Under the pieces are notes generated by a model, which was given only the letters and a program-made list of their open reading frames with translations, was not told the origin of the DNA and made no database searches. Made by a program: the position numbers and the translations under genes. A stretch of DNA of 61,509 bases from Bacteroidaceae bacterium (GTDB lineage Bacteria; Bacteroidota; Bacteroidia; Bacteroidales; Bacteroidaceae), in contig JAFXVZ010000027.1 of assembly GCA_017534535.1 (NCBI GenBank), positions 1 to 61,509 on the forward strand, written 5' to 3'. Shown here piece after piece: positions 7,673 through 15,883 of the stretch (the first letter of the stretch is position 1; every line of letters begins with the position of its first letter).

Positions 7673-8826
7673 GGCTTTGTGCAATTGGTTTTAAAAAATT
7701 GCTGTGCCTGACGGAACACATCCAAAGCACGGCGTTGTTCATCTGTCTTGATGCCCTGTTGAGACACCAAGGCATCTACCTCCTGAATTACTGCCTCCCC
7801 CTTGGCAATGATGTCGCGACGTTCGATGACATCGTTGGTGAGCATCCAACGAGACACCATATTGTCAAGCTGACGAGCCTTTGTGAGCAACATACGGGCA
7901 TTGACACCATCACCGCCCACGCCAGCAGTACCCGTAAGGCTCACCTCGCACTCCAAGGCTGTGATTTCACTGACGGTGCGGTTATAATCCTCCCAAGCCT
8001 GGTTTACAGCAGGACAATTGCTGGTGCCCTCATGGGTAGGGAATTGCTGCACAAACAGGTTTTTCATCTCCTCAAAAATGGCAAGTAGCTCCTTGTTTGC
8101 CACCAATCCTGTGCCGAAACGGTTCTTGATGGCATCTGCACCCTTCTTGGCACTAGCAGCAGCGTTCTGTGCAGCAGCTACATCTTCATCCATGCCGAAA
8201 CATGGGTCACGGCTGATGAGGACCTGATACTGCATATTGAGATCGTTGCTGAATGTTATCTCGTAACGCTCAGCCTTGCCAACACGAGTAGGCAACTTAT
8301 CCATAAGAAGAATGTCACGCAGGGTCACCTTTACCATATCGCGTTTACCTGTTATGTCAAATTTCTGCTCAATAATATCGTTGACAAGCTTATAGGGTGT
8401 AGGCACAGGTTGCATGCCTTCTACGGTTATCCAACGGTTGAATACGTGGTTATTGCGAGGCAATGGTATCGAACGCTTGAACTTTCTACTGAGTTTGATT
8501 TTCGTGGCTGGGTTCCCCTCTGTGACGTATGGCAATAGCTGAGGACGCAATTTTCCGTTCCAAACGGCTGGTTTATAGCGCACCTGATCCCAAAATACGA
8601 AGAGTGAGCGATAGGAAATAAGGCTTACAGTCAGCGTATTCTCTCCTTCGTTAAAGATAAACTTCACCATCAAGTCTTTATCCCTGGCATCTTGTGACAA
8701 CGTCAAGTGGTCAGTATAAGGTGACTGCCCTCCGACAGTGATGGTTTTCATTGTCTGAGCGGCAACGCCCTGCATCAACAGGCACATACACCCTATCAAC
8801 CCTATTTTTTTTATCATTCCGTTCAT
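7669..8826 (-). CDS. Exported protein of the secretion locus, family not recognised
   Basis: The protein has 385 residues from ATG 8826, 8 bp after the E2 gene stop. An upstream ATG at 8859 would overlap the E2 gene and bury the signal peptide. The signal peptide ends GVAAQ. The first half (to about 220) looks beta-rich. The second half is helical, with an Ala-rich stretch (EDVAAAQNAAASAKKGADAIK) and few cysteines. No lipobox is present, so a soluble periplasmic location is expected. It is coupled to the next gene by ATGA. It is a candidate periplasmic component replacing TssR-type proteins; that is inference from position only. Confidence 0.6.
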   Translation of the reverse strand: MNGMIKKIGLIGCMCLLMQGVAAQTMKTITVGGQSPYTDHLTLSQDARDKDLMVKFIFNEGENTLTVSLISYRSLFVFWDQVRYKPAVWNGKLRPQLLPYVTEGNPATKIKLSRKFKRSIPLPRNNHVFNRWITVEGMQPVPTPYKLVNDIIEQKFDITGKRDMVKVTLRDILLMDKLPTRVGKAERYEITFSNDLNMQYQVLISRDPCFGMDEDVAAAQNAAASAKKGADAIKNRFGTGLVANKELLAIFEEMKNLFVQQFPTHEGTSNCPAVNQAWEDYNRTVSEITALECEVSLTGTAGVGGDGVNARMLLTKARQLDNMVSRWMLTNDVIERRDIIAKGEAVIQEVDALVSQQGIKTDEQRRALDVFRQAQQFFKTNCTKP

Positions 8827-8833
8827 TTTCAAT

Positions 8834-9388
8834 CTATTGATTAAAATAAATCCAACCATTCGGTTCGCCTTGCAAAATTACCCAGGATGCTACTTTCAAA
8901 TCCTCTGGATAAGGAGGCTCTTGTACCGCATGATATATATCGTACCGTAAATAGTCTGCCACTCTCATCACCCCCCACACCAAGTCGGTAAAAGTGTCTG
9001 CCATATTGATGCAGACGCGTCCGGCAAATGCACCGAAATACCGGATATTGGGATGCCACGGATGTGGTATCGGCCTACCCTGTTCATCCTCGGTAAGAAA
9101 CTGGAAGGCTGGAGGAGCATCCACTGACGGATAACCATCAGGCAGTTGGATACTCATCAAATACCCTGTGGCAAACTGCGGAGGATTGCATACACGTGGA
9201 TCATCCAATCGTTCCACATCGCTCACCCCACAGATACTTTTCAGCCGATAGTGCACCAGGTAACTTGTTGGCATCCCCGCTGCATTACGTTTCGTTATCT
9301 CGTAACTGATGTCCTCTCTGCCAGCAAGCCTTTTCTCCATGAGTTGCCACTCGGCAAGAAGCCTTCTGTTTCTACCGTTGACCATCAT
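8834..9388 (-). CDS. E2-like ubiquitin-conjugating enzyme (UBC fold)
   Basis: The protein has 184 residues. An N-terminal helix (RRLLAEWQLMEKRL, 8-21) is followed by four strands, then the UBC signature in order: LPDGYPSVDAPPAFQFL (82-98), HPN (112-114), the catalytic-type Cys126 in GRVCINM, a loop with Trp (TFTDLVWGV), and C-terminal helices. E2 enzymes carry an activated ubiquitin-like protein on this cysteine and pass it to a lysine or a RING E3. The HPN asparagine that helps aminolysis is kept, which argues for an active enzyme. The gene starts inside the stop codon of the ubiquitin-like gene (ATGA). Length and motif order fit well; substrate unknown. Confidence 0.85.
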   Translation of the reverse strand: MMVNGRNRRLLAEWQLMEKRLAGREDISYEITKRNAAGMPTSYLVHYRLKSICGVSDVERLDDPRVCNPPQFATGYLMSIQLPDGYPSVDAPPAFQFLTEDEQGRPIPHPWHPNIRYFGAFAGRVCINMADTFTDLVWGVMRVADYLRYDIYHAVQEPPYPEDLKVASWVILQGEPNGWIYFNQ

Positions 9389-9702
9389 CCTGGAAATGGG
9401 TCAGGTATCAGGAACAACTTATCCCCGTTGTTCACATTATAATCCTTCAACTTCTTGTCGGTCTTGCCAATGCGAGGCCTCAACACTCTCACTTCATTCA
9501 CTACAGGGTCTTCCTTACCAAAGAAATAATCCAAGGGAGCACCCGTCTGGTCAATGGAAGGAAAGTCGAATATCAATCTTCCATCGCTGCCCACAGCATG
9601 CCGCAAGTTCGTCATCAGCTGACTCAGTGGTGCATCAGGGTTCACTACCCTAAACCTCACCGTCTTGTTCTTATACGTTATATCCAAAAAGTAATCTTCC
9701 AT
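9385..9702 (-). CDS. Ubiquitin-like (beta-grasp) protein with C-terminal glycine
   Basis: The protein has 105 residues. It opens with a two-strand hairpin (YFLDITYKNKTVRFRVV), a helix (SQLMTNLRHAV), a middle insertion, and a final element KLKDYNVNNGDKLFLI that matches ubiquitin's TLSDYNIQKESTLHLV. From DYN to the end both proteins have 19 residues, so the last residue (PFPG) falls on ubiquitin Gly76. A mature C-terminus needs no processing peptidase, and none was found. YukD-type beta-grasp proteins of type VII systems are the alternative family, but the adjacent E2 and nearby E1 favour a conjugated modifier. It lies between tssF and the E2 gene. Confidence 0.8.
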   Translation of the reverse strand: MEDYFLDITYKNKTVRFRVVNPDAPLSQLMTNLRHAVGSDGRLIFDFPSIDQTGAPLDYFFGKEDPVVNEVRVLRPRIGKTDKKLKDYNVNNGDKLFLIPDPFPG

Positions 9703-9749
9703 CTCTAATTATATAATAATAAATAATGAAACGACATAGTTTTCATTGT

Positions 9750-11459
9750 TCATTGTTCAACTTTTATCAACACTGTTATAGGATAGACATTCGCACTGCG
9801 AACCTCCATCATCTTCTGTATCAATATCTCTACCTGCTTTATCTTATCACTAAAGCTACGAATCACGAACGAGTTGTTGGCCAGTGTAATCTCCACCACA
9901 ATCTCATATCCACAAGACCTCAACTCCGGCTTCTGTCGGCGACTCACTGTGATGCTCCTCACCATATCGCGAGTGATACCATAATGAGTGAGCAGTTCAT
10001 TATAACAGAAAAACTTAATGTCAGCTGGTGTCACCACACGATCTTGGGTAGCCAAGTAATAACGTGAGAGGCTTGCTTCAGCACTCTGTTCCCTGATTTC
10101 ATTCAGTCCCATCACCGGCTCGGCAATCTGACGCGTCTTGGTTGTATCAACTCCTGAAGGAGCCACAAACTTGCTGGAGCTATTGAGCAAGGTATTGATA
10201 ACAGCTCCGCTGGTGGTGAGGTATGAAACATCCACACTATAGGCCTCATGTGTCGAAGCTTTGATGGGACGAAGCATGAGATACACACCAGGCGTCACCT
10301 TCAGTCTATCTTTACCTATCACGTCTATCAGTGACACTAAAATATTCTGCAAAGACAACACGGTCTTATCATTGAAACCTTCAGGCAGGTTGCGATAAGC
10401 AATAAAGTCTGAACGATATCTCATCACCAACGAATTAAGCAATCCCATCAATCGACCTTGGTCGAAACGGTCGGCAGCTACACGGCGCACATCAATTAAC
10501 GCATCAGCAAAAATCTGTTCCTCAGCAGGACGTACTGCGTGCAAGAACTGTTGTCCCGTCTGTATTTCATCTGAGTTGGCACCCGTCACTCTCACCACGG
10601 GAGAAGCCTTCGAGAGTGTAGCTGTCTGCTTACGAGCATTCACCAATATTGTGGTGTTTAACAAGAAACTTTCCCTGTCTAACACAAATTGGTCATTGAT
10701 ACCAGAAAACTCCAATATCAAGTCAACAGATTCCATCTCCATCTGCATCATCGGCTTGCTCGCATCGTTTTTCTTTATATAAAACATCCTCACATTCTGA
10801 CGGGCAAACAGGTCCAAACACGTTGCCGAAGCATTGTAAGTCTGAGTACGATTATATAAGATAGAATCCAGACCAAAACATTCGTTTAGAGGGAGTTCGC
10901 TAAAGTCCCATGGTTTAACAAGTCGAAGTGTCTGTCCACCGACAGTGATCTTCAAATCCTGAAACCATGCGTTTCTGATAGTGAAGCACAGTCCTGACAA
11001 GTCGGATATTGCCTGCTTAAAGGTCAGTGAAACCTTCCAACGTCGGCCATCTATTCTTGATATCGAACGCACTCGCGCATTCAACAAGCGTGTCTCCAAC
11101 AATGGGATAAACGTATAGGCAGTTCCCTCCAGGGTGAACTCACTGTTCTCGTTAAGCACTATTTCTTGAACGCCATCTTCTAATGCCAGCTGAACTGCAG
11201 CAGTTGCTGGTACAGCATGTCCCACCTCATACGGCACCAACAAATTGGCGAAATCCTGCAGCACCTCCTGCTTGATCTCTTCCAAATCGCTGGCAGACTC
11301 ATTAGCCTGATATGCCAAAGCGGTGATCAGCAGTCGCATGACAGGGTCGTTCTCCAACCCCTCCAAAGCGTCGTTTCTATCGCTCTGTCTCCAAACATTC
11401 ACTGCTTCACGCAACAGTTCCTCTGCCCTCTGCCTGGTTTCAAACACAGTCTGTTTCAT
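9750..11459 (-). CDS. tssF: TssF-like baseplate wedge protein
   Basis: The protein has 569 residues. The start matches the Bacteroidetes TssF layout: an N-terminal helix, then ENDPVMRLLITALAYQ and LLVPYEVGHAVPA (about 37-90), which correspond to the DP.v..L and P....P..a elements of TssF/VasA. Beta-rich middle domains follow. In the baseplate TssF binds TssG and TssE and connects the sheath to the spike hub. The gene begins 1 bp after the TssE gene and is followed, 47 bp on, by the ubiquitin-like gene. It is the most likely cytoplasmic neighbour of the modifier. Confidence 0.75.
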   Translation of the reverse strand: MKQTVFETRQRAEELLREAVNVWRQSDRNDALEGLENDPVMRLLITALAYQANESASDLEEIKQEVLQDFANLLVPYEVGHAVPATAAVQLALEDGVQEIVLNENSEFTLEGTAYTFIPLLETRLLNARVRSISRIDGRRWKVSLTFKQAISDLSGLCFTIRNAWFQDLKITVGGQTLRLVKPWDFSELPLNECFGLDSILYNRTQTYNASATCLDLFARQNVRMFYIKKNDASKPMMQMEMESVDLILEFSGINDQFVLDRESFLLNTTILVNARKQTATLSKASPVVRVTGANSDEIQTGQQFLHAVRPAEEQIFADALIDVRRVAADRFDQGRLMGLLNSLVMRYRSDFIAYRNLPEGFNDKTVLSLQNILVSLIDVIGKDRLKVTPGVYLMLRPIKASTHEAYSVDVSYLTTSGAVINTLLNSSSKFVAPSGVDTTKTRQIAEPVMGLNEIREQSAEASLSRYYLATQDRVVTPADIKFFCYNELLTHYGITRDMVRSITVSRRQKPELRSCGYEIVVEITLANNSFVIRSFSDKIKQVEILIQKMMEVRSANVYPITVLIKVEQ

Positions 11460-11460
11460 C

Positions 11461-11916
11461 CTAACTCCAAATCTTCAGTATATTCGTATATTCATATTCT
11501 TTATTCGTAGAAGCAATCACTCCTTTTATAGTGACATACACTTGACGCTCCTCACGCATATAAGTCATACTGGCGGTAACATCACGCAGCCGTTTCTCGT
11601 TGGCAATAACGGCTTCCTTTAAGTCTGCCGCATAAGTATTCATATTCTTCGACGAACCCGTGATCTTCTTGTCATACAATCCCTGAATGCCATATACGCC
11701 ACCAGAATCGTTGCTGTCGAACACCACACCTTCATGCTCATCGAAGATTTCAAAGCGCACGTTATTGAACACAAAGCCGAACATAGGATCGGATGCCGAA
11801 CTGAACAATCGAGTGGTCAACAACAACTCTATCGAAGCATCAATGCTTCGTTTCAGGCTTCGCTCCTTGGCCAGTCCCGAACTCGTCACTCTCAATGGTA
11901 ATGCAATGTTCGTCAT
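11461..11916 (-). CDS. tssE: TssE-like (gp25) baseplate protein
   Basis: The protein has 151 residues, the length expected of gp25-like TssE. The first third has the helix that is followed by a short hydrophobic stretch (IDASIELLLTTRLFSSASDPMFG), a Bacteroidetes counterpart of the gp25 entry R..L..LL.T..GER. Beta strands and a helix (LKEAVIANEKRLRDV) follow. TssE starts sheath polymerisation on the baseplate. It sits in the order tssG, tssK, tssE, tssF, which supports the call more than any single motif. Confidence 0.7.
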   Translation of the reverse strand: MTNIALPLRVTSSGLAKERSLKRSIDASIELLLTTRLFSSASDPMFGFVFNNVRFEIFDEHEGVVFDSNDSGGVYGIQGLYDKKITGSSKNMNTYAADLKEAVIANEKRLRDVTASMTYMREERQVYVTIKGVIASTNKEYEYTNILKIWS

Positions 11917-11931
11917 TTTTTTATCATATTA

Positions 11932-13143
11932 TTATATCAGTGGCACGAACGGTTCTTCTTCCGGTTCTGGCACATACAATGCGTTATACAGGTTGTCGAA
12001 CAATTCGAAGTACATTCTCTCAAACAGGCTTTGACTGAGTTCATTACTCATCACAGCCACATGCTCATTCAAGTCATTGTCAAGCTGTATGCCTTTCTCC
12101 TGCAACAAACCAGTCAAATGCTTCTCCAACTCCATCCTAAGCGTTTCATTGATATAAGAGGTTATCTCCTCCGACTTTTGCTGCACCTCTGTCTTCAATT
12201 CTTCCTTCATGTCGGCCAACAACTTCTCTATCAACTCAGGATGCAAACGACTATAGAGTTCTGCTTTAGCTTGTGCTAACAATGCCTCATAGTCAATGGT
12301 ATTGTCTTCCAGCACAACAGCATCAAGAACTGTAGTTGTACCTGAAAAGAAATCATCCAGCCACTGCAACCACAATTGTATATCCACATAGCTCACCAGT
12401 GGCACTTCCACGGGGTTCTCCTGGTGACGCGACAGTATATAGTAGTCGATAGCCTGTGCTATTTCCTGCATCAACGTCACAAAACCTTCTACGCTACCGC
12501 GCATATCATAGCCTTTAAGAAGGAACAGGTAGTGTAACAGGGCACGTTTTCCCTCTCCTTCTTCCAGGTTAGGATGCTGTGCCAACCGCTGTACATGATC
12601 AGTAAATTTATTAGCATATGCTTTAAAACGATCATCAGTCTCAAGCACCAAACATGGGGGAATGAAGTCGGTATCTATGCTCAACAAACCATCTTTTGCT
12701 TTGAAACGCACCAAAGGTAGCATATCACCCTGCTCAATCTCCTCCTGAGTATGGATGCTGTAAACATAGCGGGGAGTAATATAAGGTATTCCTTCGCTCT
12801 CAAACTCACGCTGTTCGTCGGTAATACCTACAGTCAAGTAATAACGGTCGCCAAACAACATGGGTATATCTACTGACAAGTCCTCATCAGCATCTACCAA
12901 TTTACCAGAAGGGAGCAAAGCCATACACCTGAAGTTATCAGCTTCAAAATGATTCTTAACAAATACTCCTTTACAGACAAACGGCATATCAGGCAGTCGG
13001 CCCATGCGTACGGCTCCTATAGCTGCTCGCAAGGCAATGCGATGCTTTATATCACCTACAACAGCTACACCCCGCATAGCTTTTGCAGTGACCTCCATGC
13101 CTGGTTTCCAATTTACTCTTGCATTTATATCCATAATTATCAA
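11932..13143 (-). CDS. tssK: TssK-like baseplate/membrane adaptor
   Basis: The protein has 403 residues; a start at 13134 (MDINARV) is equally possible. The opening VNWKPGMEVT corresponds to the TssK entry V.W..GM, and IEQGDMLPLVRF...DFIPPCLVLE (about 137-170) to its shoulder motif. The C-terminal 130 residues are helical and acidic. TssK links the wedge (TssF/G) to the membrane complex, and its C-terminal head normally docks on TssL/TssM. Those are absent here, so the helical tail must contact something else, possibly one of the membrane proteins encoded downstream. Confidence 0.75.
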   Translation of the reverse strand: MIIMDINARVNWKPGMEVTAKAMRGVAVVGDIKHRIALRAAIGAVRMGRLPDMPFVCKGVFVKNHFEADNFRCMALLPSGKLVDADEDLSVDIPMLFGDRYYLTVGITDEQREFESEGIPYITPRYVYSIHTQEEIEQGDMLPLVRFKAKDGLLSIDTDFIPPCLVLETDDRFKAYANKFTDHVQRLAQHPNLEEGEGKRALLHYLFLLKGYDMRGSVEGFVTLMQEIAQAIDYYILSRHQENPVEVPLVSYVDIQLWLQWLDDFFSGTTTVLDAVVLEDNTIDYEALLAQAKAELYSRLHPELIEKLLADMKEELKTEVQQKSEEITSYINETLRMELEKHLTGLLQEKGIQLDNDLNEHVAVMSNELSQSLFERMYFELFDNLYNALYVPEPEEEPFVPLI

Positions 13144-13178
13144 TTGTCAATCGTCAATTGAGCTTAGCTCAATGTCAA
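13144..13178. repeat. Dispersed ATTGACAATTGACGATT-type repeat with small palindrome
   Basis: The spacer between the TssG-like and TssK genes carries copies of CAATTGACGATT, also seen at about 31738-31752, and an ATTGAGC-TTA-GCTCAAT palindrome. Similar AT-rich 7- to 8-mers recur in intergenic DNA of this window. No gene is present. Confidence 0.5.
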
Positions 13179-13967
13179 TCAGTATTTTGTTTCAGTATTA
13201 TAGTCCAGCACCAATCGTTTATCAATTTGTTGCGACGCCCCATATTCTTTCACCAAAATTCGGCACATCACCTCCATAGGCATGAGCCATTCTGTAATAA
13301 AGTTTCGTAGGGGTTCTAGCGACTCATTCTGTTGTTTATACCCCTCAGCGGTAAGTCCTGGAATGAGCACATCATAACGAACCATAGGCAACCACCTGAC
13401 AGTATTGTCGGTGTGGCTATACCGCCCTATCTCCATCTTTACCTCGCAGTGCAACACTGTTTCCAAGAGTTGACGTACAAAACCAAAGTCACCCCTCTTG
13501 TTGCTCACAAAGGGGAGCATTACCGCTACCTCTTTTACCAATGGGTCTTGTTCCTTACTCATATCGAACCCGAAATAAGTAAGCAACACATAATCCAATT
13601 TCTCTTCCAAAAGCTCACTTACCTGCCGTTCCACAAAGAGACTTTGTTTGAACCAATAGGTGTCAATCGGCATAAAAGCCTCCCTAAGCAAGTGGATGCG
13701 CTGTTCAAGTTCTTTAAACTTAGCTCGCATATCTTCACCCTTCAGTTCATCCTGTCGGTTGTACAGACCTTCCGGCAACAAGTTTAAGAATCCGTCACGG
13801 CTCATTTCCACTTCTTTTGCATCCTCATCAAGGAACAAAATGTCTTGGGTATAGTTCCGATAGAAAGAGCCCATATTACGAGCCTTCCATTGTTGCTCCA
13901 ATTCCGGATAGAGGTGGTTCAACAGCACCTCTGCCCTGATATGCGGTATGTTATTTTCTATATTCAT
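13179..13967 (-). CDS. Probable TssG-like baseplate protein
   Basis: The protein has 262 residues. The N-terminal 90 residues contain EMSRDGFLNLLPEGLY, a DG.....PEGL element seen in Bacteroidetes baseplate wedge proteins annotated as TssG, followed by long helices (about 75-140). The C-terminus is beta-rich. It starts within the stop codon of the E1-like gene (ATGA) and is followed by tssK, tssE and tssF. Position and element fit TssG, the partner of TssF. Overall similarity to proteobacterial TssG cannot be seen by eye, so the call is provisional. Confidence 0.5.
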   Translation of the reverse strand: MNIENNIPHIRAEVLLNHLYPELEQQWKARNMGSFYRNYTQDILFLDEDAKEVEMSRDGFLNLLPEGLYNRQDELKGEDMRAKFKELEQRIHLLREAFMPIDTYWFKQSLFVERQVSELLEEKLDYVLLTYFGFDMSKEQDPLVKEVAVMLPFVSNKRGDFGFVRQLLETVLHCEVKMEIGRYSHTDNTVRWLPMVRYDVLIPGLTAEGYKQQNESLEPLRNFITEWLMPMEVMCRILVKEYGASQQIDKRLVLDYNTETKY

Positions 13968-15121
13968 TTCATCTCAACATAACGGTCTTTCCCATCAACA
14001 ATAACACAGAGAACATCCTGTTCAGGTATCCCTAACGCAGCTAATGTCAATCCTTGATAAGGGAAGCCACTATCTATGCGTCTATACTCATGTTGGTACA
14101 GCCCACTCAAAGGAATACCAGACAATCGTTCATGCTGCTCTACAAAACTCTCAACTGCTCTGCCTGGAAGCATTACCTCCCATTGTTGGTCTGTGGCACG
14201 CTCTGAAACAAAGTCCACAAAACAGTCATTTCTCAGGCAGATTTCCACATCTTGAGCTTTCAGCTCCTTATAAAGCACTTGCAACGACTCGCCTACAGAC
14301 ATCTCTCGATGCACCTCGGTATGCTCCACTGGTTCCCAACATTCATGCTCTACACAATCATCATCCCAAGCCTGGAAATCCACCAACCGTGTTGTCAAAT
14401 GTTCTCCCTCATAGTAGAACATCTTACCACATAGGGACTCTAAACTGCCATCGTTCAAGGCATCGCGCTGCAGCAATTTAAGTGCCTCTTGTACCTGCAC
14501 AGCTCCAATTATTGAAGCAATCAGTGAGGTAGTAGGCGCAGTGCCAGCCTCTTCATGTCTTCGGATGAAACCCATGCATGGCGCTCTCCGTTTCAAATCT
14601 TTCAATCCTTCAGGTCCCAAGTTACATGCATAGCAGTTTACACCAGGCACGAAAACTCGAACAGTACCTTCCAGTTCATTGATGCCACCATCTACCCATG
14701 GTACCCCTGCCCTCATGCAGAGACGATTGATGCAGAAACGTGCCCATTGGCTATCTACACAGCCAATTACCACGTCCATCCGCCTGATCAACCCCAGACC
14801 TACATCATAAGCGACATCGCCCCTGATGGTCTTTATATCTAAATTTGCATTCAACTCTAAAAGCCTTTCCTCAATCACGTCAGTCTTGTATCGTCCTTCT
14901 AATGCATCAGTTTTTCTGAACAGCACTGAACGTGTCAAATTGCCAATCTCCACGTGATCAAAATCCACAGCCACAATATGCTGAACGCCCATTAATGTCA
15001 GGTTCTTTAACACCTCATTACCCAACGCGCCACAGCCGACAACCATGACATTAACCCCTCTATCTACTGACCATCGAGCTTCGCCCCTATTTCGTTGTGA
15101 CTCGTTATAGTTCACATTCAT
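13964..15121 (-). CDS. E1/ThiF-like ubiquitin-activating enzyme
   Basis: The protein has 385 residues. The ATP-binding loop is VVGCGALG (27-34). The adenylation core follows (VDFDHVEIGNLTRSVLF, about 52-68; the nucleotide-binding Asp-rich region; VDGGINELEG). One Zn pair is C163-x2-C166. The crossover loop holds Cys182 in RRAPCMGF just before TAPTTS (194-199), where E1 enzymes place their thioester cysteine. The last 140 residues are a separate domain that could bind the E2 or the baseplate. E1-like enzymes adenylate the C-terminal glycine of a ubiquitin-like protein. It is coupled to the TssG-like gene by ATGA and lies 52 bp after the RRF-like gene. Confidence 0.85.
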   Translation of the reverse strand: MNVNYNESQRNRGEARWSVDRGVNVMVVGCGALGNEVLKNLTLMGVQHIVAVDFDHVEIGNLTRSVLFRKTDALEGRYKTDVIEERLLELNANLDIKTIRGDVAYDVGLGLIRRMDVVIGCVDSQWARFCINRLCMRAGVPWVDGGINELEGTVRVFVPGVNCYACNLGPEGLKDLKRRAPCMGFIRRHEEAGTAPTTSLIASIIGAVQVQEALKLLQRDALNDGSLESLCGKMFYYEGEHLTTRLVDFQAWDDDCVEHECWEPVEHTEVHREMSVGESLQVLYKELKAQDVEICLRNDCFVDFVSERATDQQWEVMLPGRAVESFVEQHERLSGIPLSGLYQHEYRRIDSGFPYQGLTLAALGIPEQDVLCVIVDGKDRYVEMK

Positions 15122-15173
15122 TCAAACTCATTAATATATACATAACTCTCAACTCCCTACTCCCAAACCTTAA

Positions 15174-15878
15174 TCAATTATCAAAGTTCAGTGTTTTGGC
15201 AGCTTTCTCGTCCATCGCTTCATGCTTATCCTGTTGCTCTTTATCTTTTTCCTCTTGTTTTTTCTGCCAACGCTGATAAGCCTCCTCTATCTCCTTTTCT
15301 TTGTTCTCCCGATAGGTCTTAATAATGTCTTTATGTTGATTATACGCCTGCTCCAAGTTTTCTTTCGCCTCATCAACATCATTAGGGCTCTCACCCTCCA
15401 TCTTAGAAAGCAGTCTAACGGTATAATCGCTCTTTGTTTTATCCAACTGCATGCCACATTCATCATACAAAGAGGAAACGCCATCCATCAACAAGTCACG
15501 ACGATTTTTGTCAACCTCTGGCATGGTAATAATAATGTGTTTTTCCTCTTTATCATCTATATGCAATCTGTCCTCATCAGCAGATTTGATCACTTCTTGT
15601 TTGAATTCAGGATGGGCCTGAACGAAAGCCTTACAGATTGGGAAAAGAAATTCTTCTTCTTTAGGTACAACCTCAAACTGAAAATCATTTCTCTGCATCA
15701 CAAAAGCCGCTTTTTCAATGTCCAGCCTTTCTCCTTCCCTGTCTATCACTTCCAACGATAGTAATGAGGCAGGCTCTGCCTTGACACACATGTTCATATA
15801 TCTGTACTGCAGCAGCACAGCATAACCACCCATTTTATTTTTCATCTCACCTAACAGCGTTCCAACAGCCCTTCTCAT
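15174..15878 (-). CDS. Divergent ribosome-recycling-factor-like protein
   Basis: The protein has 234 residues. The pattern of RRF can be followed end to end: an N-terminal helix (LGEMKNKMGGY), EPASLLSLEVIDREGERL against RRF's ASP.LLDGI.VDYYG, FEVVPKEEEFLFPICKAF against the L.I.PWD..LL..IEKAI strand-helix, MPEVDKNRRDLL against PPLTEERRKEL, and a final helix ending KEKEI as in RRF. RRF is about 185 residues; a Lys/Glu-rich tail of about 40 is added. Conserved ribosome-contacting arginines of helix 3 (RNIRRD) are replaced (LDKTKSDY). It is therefore a paralogue with a changed job, not the housekeeping frr. It starts 6 bp after the exported PEGA-like gene ends. Confidence 0.65.
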   Translation of the reverse strand: MRRAVGTLLGEMKNKMGGYAVLLQYRYMNMCVKAEPASLLSLEVIDREGERLDIEKAAFVMQRNDFQFEVVPKEEEFLFPICKAFVQAHPEFKQEVIKSADEDRLHIDDKEEKHIIITMPEVDKNRRDLLMDGVSSLYDECGMQLDKTKSDYTVRLLSKMEGESPNDVDEAKENLEQAYNQHKDIIKTYRENKEKEIEEAYQRWQKKQEEKDKEQQDKHEAMDEKAAKTLNFDN

Positions 15879-15883
15879 AACCT

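Noticed and set aside
8834-15121. Canonical Bil antiphage operon (UBL-E2-JAB-E1)
   Set aside because: The gene order is different, genes are interrupted by baseplate genes, and no JAB peptidase is present.
15174-15878. Housekeeping ribosome recycling factor gene (frr)
   Set aside because: It lacks the conserved arginines, has a long charged tail, and sits in the secretion operon rather than beside pyrH or tsf.
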